The translations under genes and the position numbers were made by a program. This document shows positions 1 through 8,498 of a DNA stretch of 64,000 nt, one piece after another. The first letter of the stretch is position 1, and each line of letters starts with the position of its first letter. The notes under the pieces are model-generated. The model did not search any database. It was not told the DNA's origin and saw nothing but the letters and a program-made list of their open reading frames with translations. The stretch covers positions 806,001-870,000 of the forward strand of contig NZ_JARTWB010000001.1 of the NCBI RefSeq assembly GCF_031450785.1, given 5' to 3'. Source of the DNA: Caballeronia sp. LZ062. Its GTDB lineage: Bacteria; Pseudomonadota; Gammaproteobacteria; Burkholderiales; Burkholderiaceae.

Positions 1-1319
<1,319 letters not shown>

Positions 1320-1358
1320 GGGCGCGGTGTCTCCGTTTTCTCTAATGGGCGACAGCGT

Positions 1359-1374
1359 ATCTCAAACTAGAGAC
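1359..1374. promoter_or_regulatory. Upstream activating palindrome, copy 1
   Basis: ATCTCAAACTAGAGAC closely matches the second copy 66 bp downstream; both share the TCTC/GAGAC dyad. It sits about 130 bp upstream of the sigma-54 promoter, the usual position for enhancer-type sites of sigma-54 activators. The inference that the divergent activator binds it is mine. Confidence 0.55.
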
Positions 1375-1424
1375 AGCACACAGCCTCGTTTTCCCAGGCG
1401 GGCGTGTGCGTTCGCAAGCCCGGC

Positions 1425-1440
1425 GTCTCTGAATAGAGAC
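1425..1440. promoter_or_regulatory. Upstream activating palindrome, copy 2
   Basis: GTCTCTGAATAGAGAC is a perfect 6-bp inverted repeat with a 4-bp spacer, about 65 bp upstream of the -24 element. Together with the copy at 1359 it forms a plausible enhancer for the divergent sigma-54 activator. Confidence 0.6.
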
Positions 1441-1505
1441 GATCTGTCCGCGTCCGCCTCGTTGCGCCGCCATCCAAAGGGCGCCGACCGCGTTCGCACC
1501 GTCAT

Positions 1506-1521
1506 TGGCACGGAAGCTGCA
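1506..1521 (+). promoter_or_regulatory. Sigma-54 (-24/-12) promoter of the GntP permease
   Basis: TGGCACGGAAGCTGCA carries the invariant GG (1507-1508) and GC (1519-1520) with exactly 10 bp between them, matching the TGGCAC-N5-TTGCA consensus except for one base of the -12 element. It lies 75 bp upstream of the permease start codon. Confidence 0.8.
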
Positions 1522-1595
1522 TCGTTCCGCCCGCCGACGGCCCGCACAAAACGGCCGCGGACGAAGTTCAGAGAACAACCATTAACGGAGACTCA

Positions 1596-2996
1596 ATGTC
1601 GTTCCTCATCGTGCTCGCCGCCCTGGCGTTCCTGATGCTGGCCGCCTATCGCGGCTACAGCGTCATTCTTTTCGCGCCGATCGCCGCGCTCGCGGCCGTC
1701 CTGCTGACCGATCCCGCCGCCGTCGCGCCCGTGTTTTCGGGCATCTTCATGGAGAAGATGGTCGGCTTCGTCAAGCTCTACTTCCCCGTGTTCCTGCTCG
1801 GCGCGGTGTTCGGCAAGGTCATCGAACTGTCCGGCTTCTCGGAGTCCATCGTCGCTGCGGCGATCCGCTATATCGGTAAGTCGCGCGTCAATGCGGTGAT
1901 CGTCGCCGTGTGCGCGCTGCTCACCTATGGCGGCGTGTCGCTCTTCGTGGTCGTGTTTGCCGTATATCCGTTCGCGGCGGAAATGTACCGGCAGAGCAAT
2001 ATCCCGAAGCGGCTGATGCCCGGCGCCATCGCGCTCGGCGCGTTCTCGTTCACGATGGATTCGCTGCCCGGCACGCCGCAGATTCAGAACATCATTCCGA
2101 CGACGTTCTTCAAGACGACCGGCTGGGCCGCGCCGTGGCTGGGCGTGATCGGGTCGGTGTTCATCATCGTGGTGGGACTTTCGTTTCTGGAATGGCGCCG
2201 GCGCTCGGCGATGGCGAAAGGCGAAGGCTACGGCACCTCGCTCGTGAACGAGCCGGAGCGCGTCGAGTCCGCGAATCTGCCGAATCCGCTGCTCGCGGTC
2301 GCGCCGCTCGTGCTCGTCGGCGTCGCGAACTTCTTCCTCACGCGCTGGATTCCGACGTGGTACGGCGCGAGCTATACCGTCGCGCCGGCTGCGCTGCCGG
2401 GCGTGCACACGCCGGTGACCACGGCCATCAAGCCGGTCATCGCGATCTGGGCGGTCGAGGGCGCGTTGCTGCTCGGCATCCTGCTTGTGCTCGTGACGGC
2501 GTTCCCGCGCGTGAAGGAGCGTTTCGCGCCGGGCACGCGCGCCGCCGTCGCGGGCGCGCTGCTGGCTGCGATGAACACGGCGTCGGAATATGGCTTCGGC
2601 GGCGTGATCGCTGCGCTGCCGGGCTTTCTCGTCGTCTCGGACGCGCTGAAAAGCATCCCGAACCCGCTCGTCAACGCCGCAATCTCCGTCAGTTCGCTCG
2701 CGGGCATCACCGGGTCCGCATCGGGCGGCATGAGCATCGCGCTGGCCGCCATGTCGGACGTCTTCATCAAGGGCGCGGAAGCCGCGCATATTCCGCTCGA
2801 AGTGCTGCATCGCGTGGTCGCGATGGCGAGCGGCGGCATGGACACGCTGCCGCACAACGGCGCGGTCATCACGCTGCTTGCGGTGACGGGCCTGACGCAC
2901 CGCGAGTCGTACCGCGATATTTTCGCGGTGACTGTGATCAAGACGCTGGCGGTTTTCTTTGTCATCGGCGTGTACTACGCGACGGGCATCGTGTAA
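1596..2996 (+). CDS. GntP family gluconate/organic-acid:H+ symporter
   Basis: A 466-residue, very hydrophobic protein with 12 or more membrane segments, of GntP-family length and composition. Recognisable segments include the N-terminal pair of helices, a glycine-rich loop TYGGVSLFVVVFAVYP and the helix-loop region FTMDSLPGTPQIQN. The start has a clear ribosome binding site (ggag, 8 bases upstream of the ATG). Family members import gluconate or related hydroxy-acids across the inner membrane with protons; the actual substrate here is not evident, and some members carry citrate or 3-hydroxybutyrate. The preceding sigma-54 promoter and divergent activator indicate substrate-inducible expression. 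A 3-hydroxybutyrate dehydrogenase 1.5 kb downstream makes 3-hydroxybutyrate a possible substrate, but that is only neighbourhood inference. Confidence 0.9.
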   Translation: MSFLIVLAALAFLMLAAYRGYSVILFAPIAALAAVLLTDPAAVAPVFSGIFMEKMVGFVKLYFPVFLLGAVFGKVIELSGFSESIVAAAIRYIGKSRVNAVIVAVCALLTYGGVSLFVVVFAVYPFAAEMYRQSNIPKRLMPGAIALGAFSFTMDSLPGTPQIQNIIPTTFFKTTGWAAPWLGVIGSVFIIVVGLSFLEWRRRSAMAKGEGYGTSLVNEPERVESANLPNPLLAVAPLVLVGVANFFLTRWIPTWYGASYTVAPAALPGVHTPVTTAIKPVIAIWAVEGALLLGILLVLVTAFPRVKERFAPGTRAAVAGALLAAMNTASEYGFGGVIAALPGFLVVSDALKSIPNPLVNAAISVSSLAGITGSASGGMSIALAAMSDVFIKGAEAAHIPLEVLHRVVAMASGGMDTLPHNGAVITLLAVTGLTHRESYRDIFAVTVIKTLAVFFVIGVYYATGIV

Positions 2997-3005
2997 CGAT
3001 TTGGC

Positions 3006-3033
3006 GAATGGCCGCAGCGTGGCGCGGCCATTC
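3006..3033 (+). terminator. Hairpin after the GntP gene
   Basis: GAATGGCCGC and GCGGCCATTC form a perfect 10-bp stem with an 8-base loop just after the stop codon. The following run (actttgaatt) is only weakly T-rich, so termination may be partial or Rho-assisted. Confidence 0.5.
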
Positions 3034-3179
3034 ACTTTGAATTCGTCTGGATAAAACGAACAGGTTAACCCTTATTACCGCCACATAGTCGCTCATTTAG
3101 TATTTACTGCGCCAGTTTCTGGCTTCGACCGACCAGCGCTTGAAGTAGGGGCGGGACGACAGCGCCATTCAGCGAGAGC

Positions 3180-4424
3180 ATGTGCTCACGCTTAATCAGG
3201 AACATTCAATTCGCGGGTTTCTACATGAATCTGACTCCTGAAAAAGACGAAGTCTCCCGCGCGAATATTCCGGTTTCCATCGACCGGTCTCTCACTTTCC
3301 AGCATTACCGCGATTCCGAAAGCATTCGGGCGATCGAAGCAGAATGGAGTGCGTTATATCGCCTGGCTAATGGCGAATATTTCCAGTCGTTCGAATATTG
3401 CTATAACAGTCTGATGTGCGAACACATCGGTACAAGGCGAAAACCGCATTGCGTCGTTGCACGGCGTAACGGGAAACTTGTTGCAGTGTGGCCATTGCTC
3501 GTGTCGTATCGCAGTTGCTGGAAATTCGCCGAAGCGCTGACACCGCAAAACCGTTCGCCGAGCGACATCCTGGTCGCCCCCGAAAACGACGCACAAAGTA
3601 TCGTCGATGCGGTTTTCAAAGAGACTGTGCGCGCCACGCGGGCGGACGTTTTCGAGTTGTGGCGCATTCGCAAGGCTTCACCGCTTTATGCGTGCGTTAC
3701 GCGCCAAGCGGTTATCCGTCGTGAGGAGGAAGATCCCACGCCTTATGCGGCGTTGCGCAGCGTTCAAGACTGGGAGTCTTTCAGCCGCTCGCGGTCCGGA
3801 CGCGAGAAGACCAAGCCGGAGTACCTCAAACGGCGACTCGCCAAGGACGGTCAGTTCACAGTCGAATTGATCGACGCTTCAGACCCGCGCCTCGAATCGT
3901 TCATCGAATGGTTCGTGGTTCAAAAGCGAAAATGGGCAACCGAGAAAGTCGGGGAGAGTCTATGGACATTCTCCGACGCCAGCCTCAGTTTCTGGAAAGC
4001 CCTTCTTTCCGGCCCCGCAGCAGCGTCCGGAATATTCCGGCTCTTTGTCATGACATTCAACGGCGAGCCGGTCGCGGCGAATATCGTTTCATGGAATCGC
4101 GATACCTTTTATCTGATCGCGATCACTTACGATATGAATCTGAAAAAATACTCACCAGGCACCATTCTCGTCGATGAATGCGTGAAATGGGCTTTCGAGG
4201 ATAATCTCGATTTCGACTTCGGTCCCGGTGAGCAGCGTTATAAAACGTCGTGGAGTGGCGGCGAGTCGTATCCGACTTCTTCGTTTATGGCGCTCGCCAC
4301 GCCGTGGGGACAAACCGGTTATATGACGAAGCAATTCGTTAAACAGACGCGGGAACGCGCCATGCGCGTCGTGCATCGCGTCGTGCGAAAGGCCGAAGCG
4401 CCGGCCACGCGCGAGAACGAATAA
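3180..4424 (+). CDS. GNAT-fold acetyltransferase, CelD/BcsL-like (Acetyltransf_6 type)
   Basis: 414 residues. The C-terminal half shows the pattern of CelD-like proteins: GIFRLFVMTFNGEPVAANIVSWNRDTFYLIAITYD followed by a region with YSPGTILVDECVKWAFEDNLDFDFGPGEQRYKTSW. Such double-GNAT proteins usually modify polysaccharides or peptidoglycan-like substrates and often travel with cellulose or capsule genes, but none is present here, so the substrate is unknown. The start is uncertain: the ATG at 3180 has no good ribosome binding site, and an in-frame ATG at 3225 gives a 399-residue version with a natural-looking N-terminus. Base composition is less G+C rich than the flanks (many AT-ending codons), which hints at transfer or weak expression. 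Confidence 0.75.
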   Translation: MCSRLIRNIQFAGFYMNLTPEKDEVSRANIPVSIDRSLTFQHYRDSESIRAIEAEWSALYRLANGEYFQSFEYCYNSLMCEHIGTRRKPHCVVARRNGKLVAVWPLLVSYRSCWKFAEALTPQNRSPSDILVAPENDAQSIVDAVFKETVRATRADVFELWRIRKASPLYACVTRQAVIRREEEDPTPYAALRSVQDWESFSRSRSGREKTKPEYLKRRLAKDGQFTVELIDASDPRLESFIEWFVVQKRKWATEKVGESLWTFSDASLSFWKALLSGPAAASGIFRLFVMTFNGEPVAANIVSWNRDTFYLIAITYDMNLKKYSPGTILVDECVKWAFEDNLDFDFGPGEQRYKTSWSGGESYPTSSFMALATPWGQTGYMTKQFVKQTRERAMRVVHRVVRKAEAPATRENE

Positions 4425-4480
4425 GATTCACTGAAAGATACTAGTCGTACCCGTAGAGCTACAGAAAAAGGAAACCGCTC

Positions 4481-5272
4481 ATGATTCAGTCCGCAGCAAA
4501 AACACTCGCCGGCAAGACCGCACTCGTGACCGGCTCGACGAGCGGCATCGGGCTCGGCATTGCCACGGCGCTCGCGCAAGCGGGCGCCAATCTCGTGCTG
4601 AACGGCTTCGGCGACGTCAGCGGCGCGCTCGCGCAAATCGAGGCGACCGGCGTCAAAGCCGTCCACCACAACGCCGACATGACGAAGCCCGCCGAAATCG
4701 AAGCGATGATCGCGTTTGCGACGGAGCGCTTCGGCGCGCTCGATGTTCTCGTGAACAACGCGGGCATTCAGCACGTCGCGACCATCGACGAATTCCCGGT
4801 CGAGCGCTGGGACGCGATCATCGCGATTAATCTCAGTTCCGCGTTCCATACCATGCGCGTCGCGCTGCCCGGTATGCGCGAACGCGGCTGGGGCCGCGTC
4901 ATCAACATCGCGTCGGTGCACGGGCTGGTCGGCTCGGCCGGCAAGTCGGCGTATGTCGCGGCGAAGCACGGCATTCTCGGCCTCACCAAAGTGGCCGCGC
5001 TGGAGAACGCGCGCACGGGCGTCACCGTGAACGCCATCTGCCCGGGCTTCGTGCTGACGCCGCTCGTGCAGAAACAGATCGACGATCTCGCCGCCCGCGA
5101 ATCGCTCTCGCCCGATGCGGCCCGCGCGAAACTGCTTGGCGAAAAGCAGCCGTCCGCGCAGTTCGTCACGCCGCAGCAGATCGGCGACATGGCCGTGTTC
5201 CTCTGCTCGGACGCGGCGAGCGAGATGCGCGGCTCGGCATTGCAGATCGACGGCGGATGGAGCGCGCAGTAA
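4481..5272 (+). CDS. bdhA: 3-hydroxybutyrate dehydrogenase
   Basis: 263-residue short-chain dehydrogenase. Visible motifs are the NAD-binding TGSTSGIG near residue 18, NNAG near 91, the catalytic Ser of INIASVHG, and YVAAKHG (Tyr/Lys pair). The C-terminal pattern ending in SALQIDGGWSAQ and the long loop containing LTPLVQKQIDDLAARE are typical of D-3-hydroxybutyrate dehydrogenases. It oxidises (R)-3-hydroxybutyrate to acetoacetate with NAD+, a step of polyhydroxybutyrate and ketone-body use. The ribosome binding site aaaagga is well placed. It appears to be transcribed on its own. Confidence 0.9.
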   Translation: MIQSAAKTLAGKTALVTGSTSGIGLGIATALAQAGANLVLNGFGDVSGALAQIEATGVKAVHHNADMTKPAEIEAMIAFATERFGALDVLVNNAGIQHVATIDEFPVERWDAIIAINLSSAFHTMRVALPGMRERGWGRVINIASVHGLVGSAGKSAYVAAKHGILGLTKVAALENARTGVTVNAICPGFVLTPLVQKQIDDLAARESLSPDAARAKLLGEKQPSAQFVTPQQIGDMAVFLCSDAASEMRGSALQIDGGWSAQ

Positions 5273-5381
5273 AGGCGAGCGGCGTCGCGCCGCGACCAAC
5301 GATCACGCCGCAGCGACGGCGTAGTCTTCAAGCGGGCGGCGCTTGGTACTATCGGGACATTGCCAACGAGGAGTGTCTCCG

Positions 5382-5615
5382 ATGACCGCTGAGAACAATC
5401 GCGCGGAAGAAGCGCGAGCGATGGAACGTATCGTCAACGCGACGCGGCAGGTGCAGTCCGCGTTCATCGCGCTGCAAAAGCAGTTTCCGCCGGAAGGCGA
5501 CGGCCGGCCTTCGCAGATGGCGCTCCAGACGTTCGACGCCGCGCTGCAAGAACTGGAAGACGCTCAGGCTTCCTTCGACACCATGCTCAACGATCTCTTC
5601 GACGGCAATCGCTAG
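5382..5615 (+). CDS. Small conserved hypothetical protein, predicted helical
   Basis: 77 residues from the ATG at 5382, which is preceded by the good ribosome binding site cgaggagtg; an in-frame upstream start at 5343 has none. The sequence is acidic and lacks membrane segments, with heptad-like helices (RIVNATRQVQSAFIALQKQF and a second helix ALQELEDAQASFDTMLNDLF). No function recognised. The stop overlaps the end of the convergent transporter gene by 4 bases. Confidence 0.7.
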   Translation: MTAENNRAEEARAMERIVNATRQVQSAFIALQKQFPPEGDGRPSQMALQTFDAALQELEDAQASFDTMLNDLFDGNR

Positions 5616-7627
5616 GCATTGCGCAACGCCGGCACGTCATCTTGCGCGGCGCGGCTGCGGTCGTCGACCGCGGGCGCGGACGCCTGCGAATCGAGCCCGG
5701 CCCACGACACGCCATCGGTGGACTGGCGGCGCGCCGCCGCAACGCAGGCATCGACCAGTTCCTTGAACGAGACCGCCGCCGAACTCGTGCGCACGAGCAC
5801 CTCGCCTTGCAGCGGGCTTTCCGCGACCACGAGCCCGACGATGAGTTCAGCAGCGGGCGCGCGCTGATGCAGCCGTCGGAGAAGATTGCGCAGATACGGC
5901 GGCGATTCGGCGGCATCGAACGAAACGACGCAGATGATGGTCACGCCGGCAAGGTCCACTTCGCCAAAGCGTCCGCGCGAGAACCGCTCGTAGCCGGTCA
6001 AATCCGCGCCGAGCCCGTGCTTGCGGAAAAGCTGCACCGCGATGGTCGCGGCCAGATCGTCGAGCGGACTTCGCCCCGCGATGCACAGCACGGACGCGGT
6101 ATGCCCTTCCGCGCCCGCGTCGAAGCGTTCGGGCGGCGATTCGGAGGCGACAGCGGCTATTTCGTCGGGCGTGGTAAGGCTCACGAGCGGCTCTTCCTTG
6201 CGCTGAACGGCAGGCGTCACGTCCTCCGCGTCCTCCAGTCCCTCGATGATGTCGAGCGCCGATTCGTTGATGCGCTTCAACTGGTCCGCCGTCACGACGC
6301 CGCGCAGCACGTCGTTATGGGCGAGGCGCAGGCCCTCGAGCGCGACTTCGTCGTAATACGCCACCAGCGACCGGTCCTTCAGCAGCGACTCCGCCTGCAC
6401 GAGCGCCTCGTCGGGATCGTTGGCGAGCAGCCGCTGATAGAAGTTCTCCGCCGGTGTCAGCGCGGGCCGGTCGCCGAAGAGCACGTCGAGAAATTCGAGA
6501 CGGTCCACGTGTCGCCCGAGAATGACGAGGCAGAGCGTGAGCGGCGTCGAGAGCACGAGCCCGATCGGCCCCCAGATCCAGCTCCAGAAGATGGCCGCGA
6601 CGATCACCGCGAACGGCGAAAGCCCCGTGCTGTGGCCGTATAAGAGCGGCTCGACAATCTGCCCGGCCACGATATCGGTCGCGCCGTACAGCACGATGGT
6701 CCAGATGAGCATGGTCCAGCCCGGCCCGACCGCCGCCGCGAAGATGACCGCGACCAGCGCGGCAATCCACGTCCCGACGTAAGGCACGAAGCGCAGGAGC
6801 GCCGTCATGACGCCGAAGAGCAGCGCGCCCGGCACGCCGATCACCGCGAGCCCGATGGAAATGACGATGCCCACGCCGACGTTGATGCCCAACTGCGCAA
6901 GAAAATAGCGCGACAGGCGGCGCGCGGCTTCGTCCATCGCGGTCGTCGCGCGGTGCAGGTCGCGCGACCCGAACAGGCGTATCAGCCGGTCGCGCAAGTC
7001 TTCTCGCTGCAACAGGATGAACACCGCGACCACGAGCACGATGCCGGTGGTTTCCAGCGGGCTGATGACGGGCGACAGGAACCGCTGCGCGAGTTCCAGC
7101 GGCGACGGCGCGGGCTCGTGCACTTCCACGGGCATCGGCTGATCGATAGGCGATGCGGCCGCGTTGTCCTCGTTCGCGCGCGGCTCCTGTTCGCGCGCCG
7201 GCGACAGACGCTTCAGCGCACGCGACGCGCGTCCGAGAAACGCGTCCGCGCGGCCGACTGTCATGCGCTGAATGCTGTCCACCTTGCGCTCGACGGCCAC
7301 CTGATACTTCGGCAAGTCGCCCGCGAGTTGCGCGACTTGCGCGCCGATCAACGCGCCGACAGCCGTGAGCACCGACAATGCGACGACCACCGCCACGATC
7401 ACCGACGGCACCTGCCCGAAGCGCAGCCGCCGCAGGAAGTCGACGAACGGCGCGAGCAGGAAGCTCAAGAGAATGGCGAGGATGATCGGAATCATCACCG
7501 CGCGCCCGAAGTACAGGGCGCAGATCACGACGACGACTGCCACCAGCGACGCCAGCGCGCGCAGGCCCGGCGCGTCGGGCGGCAGGATCTTAGCGGGAGG
7601 CCGGCGCGGGCCGGGAAGTGGAGGCAT
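5612..7627 (-). CDS. AI-2E family transporter (PerM/TqsA type) with extra C-terminal domain
   Basis: 671 residues from the ATG at 7627; a TTG start at 7666 would add 13 residues. Two membrane segments lie at the N-terminus, and a further helical cluster runs from about residue 200 to 370, including the family signature region around LRFVPYVGTWIAALVAVIFAAAVGPG and GQIVEPLLYGHSTGLSPFAVIVAAIFW. This is the usual AI-2E transporter core of about 350 residues. It is extended by about 290 soluble residues, with a segment after residue 500 (ASVLCIAGRSPLDDLAATIAVQLFRKHG ... TIICVVSF) that resembles a flavodoxin-like or B12-binding-like alpha/beta domain. Transport substrate unknown. Confidence 0.85.
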   Translation of the reverse strand: MPPLPGPRRPPAKILPPDAPGLRALASLVAVVVVICALYFGRAVMIPIILAILLSFLLAPFVDFLRRLRFGQVPSVIVAVVVALSVLTAVGALIGAQVAQLAGDLPKYQVAVERKVDSIQRMTVGRADAFLGRASRALKRLSPAREQEPRANEDNAAASPIDQPMPVEVHEPAPSPLELAQRFLSPVISPLETTGIVLVVAVFILLQREDLRDRLIRLFGSRDLHRATTAMDEAARRLSRYFLAQLGINVGVGIVISIGLAVIGVPGALLFGVMTALLRFVPYVGTWIAALVAVIFAAAVGPGWTMLIWTIVLYGATDIVAGQIVEPLLYGHSTGLSPFAVIVAAIFWSWIWGPIGLVLSTPLTLCLVILGRHVDRLEFLDVLFGDRPALTPAENFYQRLLANDPDEALVQAESLLKDRSLVAYYDEVALEGLRLAHNDVLRGVVTADQLKRINESALDIIEGLEDAEDVTPAVQRKEEPLVSLTTPDEIAAVASESPPERFDAGAEGHTASVLCIAGRSPLDDLAATIAVQLFRKHGLGADLTGYERFSRGRFGEVDLAGVTIICVVSFDAAESPPYLRNLLRRLHQRAPAAELIVGLVVAESPLQGEVLVRTSSAAVSFKELVDACVAAARRQSTDGVSWAGLDSQASAPAVDDRSRAAQDDVPALRNA

Positions 7628-7676
7628 GAGGGTCGGCTCGTAGGAAATACTTTCCGGACGAAGCAAGGCGCGTGCC

Positions 7677-7693
7677 GGTGAGTATTTTCGGGA
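7677..7693 (+). repeat. Rep-iteron-like motif outside the origin (left pair, copy 1)
   Basis: GGTGAGTATTTTCGGGA fits the origin iteron consensus GGTGAG-N4-T-N-CGGGA at every fixed base. It lies in the intergenic space between the transporter and GST genes, 29 kb from the main iteron array. Confidence 0.75.
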
Positions 7694-7708
7694 TGGGTGG
7701 CGCCAAAC

Positions 7709-7725
7709 GGTGAGCCGATACGGGA
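7709..7725 (+). repeat. Rep-iteron-like motif outside the origin (left pair, copy 2)
   Basis: GGTGAGCCGATACGGGA fits the iteron consensus fully and is almost identical to the origin copy at 36745. It starts 32 bp (three helical turns) after copy 1, in the same orientation. Confidence 0.75.
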
Positions 7726-7854
7726 GAGCGCGCGCGTATTGTTCGCGAAACGAGAACGGCGAATTGATTTCCGCTCGTATTCTGCTTGCGTCAGCACGAA
7801 CCCATACTGCTTGACAGGAGACCGGGATTCGCCCGGTCCGCAGAGGAGGCTCTC

Positions 7855-8475
7855 ATGAAGCTCTACCATCATCCGTTGTCGGGCCATTCCCACCGCGCGC
7901 GGCTCTTCCTGCATCTGCTCGGCGTCGAGCACGACGAAGTGGAAGTAAACCTCGCCGCCGGCGCGCACAAGACTCCCGATTTCCTGCGCCTCAACCGCTT
8001 CGGTCAGGTCCCCGTGCTGGTGGACGGCGAGCAAGTCGTTCAGGACTCGAACGCCATCCTCGTCTATGTCGCGAAGAAAACCGGCGCGACGCAATGGCTG
8101 CCGGAAACTCCCGCCGAAGCCGCCGCCGTGCAACGCTGGCTGTCCGTGGCGGCGGGGCAGATCGCGTTTGGGCCGGCTGCCGCGCGCCTCGTCACGGTGT
8201 TCGGCAGCAAGTTCAATGTCGATGAAGTCATCGCGCGTGCGCACGCCGTGCTGAACGTGATCGACGACGAATTGCAGAACCGCGACTGGATCGCGGATAT
8301 CGGCAGCGCGCATCCGACCATCGCGGATATCGCGCTCTACAGCTACATCGCGGGCGCTCCGGAAGGCAACGTCGATCTGTCCGGCTACCGCAACGTGCTC
8401 GCGTGGCTCGCGCGCATCGAAGCATTGCCGGGCTTCCTGCCGTTCCGGACGACGGCCGTGGGCCTGCGCGCCTAG
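7855..8475 (+). CDS. Glutathione S-transferase family protein
   Basis: 206 residues from the ATG at 7855 (ribosome binding site gaggaggc). The N-terminal thioredoxin-like half starts [19 protein letters not shown], with the glutathione-binding stretch [21 protein letters not shown], and the C-terminal half is all-helical. Fits a theta/beta-like GST of normal length. Such enzymes conjugate or reduce electrophiles with glutathione; substrate unknown. The next gene begins 24 bp downstream on the same strand, so the two are probably co-transcribed and may share a detoxification role. Two iteron-like repeats sit 130-180 bp upstream. Confidence 0.88.
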   Translation: MKLYHHPLSGHSHRARLFLHLLGVEHDEVEVNLAAGAHKTPDFLRLNRFGQVPVLVDGEQVVQDSNAILVYVAKKTGATQWLPETPAEAAAVQRWLSVAAGQIAFGPAAARLVTVFGSKFNVDEVIARAHAVLNVIDDELQNRDWIADIGSAHPTIADIALYSYIAGAPEGNVDLSGYRNVLAWLARIEALPGFLPFRTTAVGLRA

Positions 8476-8498
8476 AGCCACCCTTGACGGAGACGATC

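Noticed and set aside
1593..3035. Long minus-strand open frame (480 codons) opposite the GntP gene
   Set aside because: Arg/His/Asp-rich composition with no family features; it is the antisense shadow of a clear membrane transporter.
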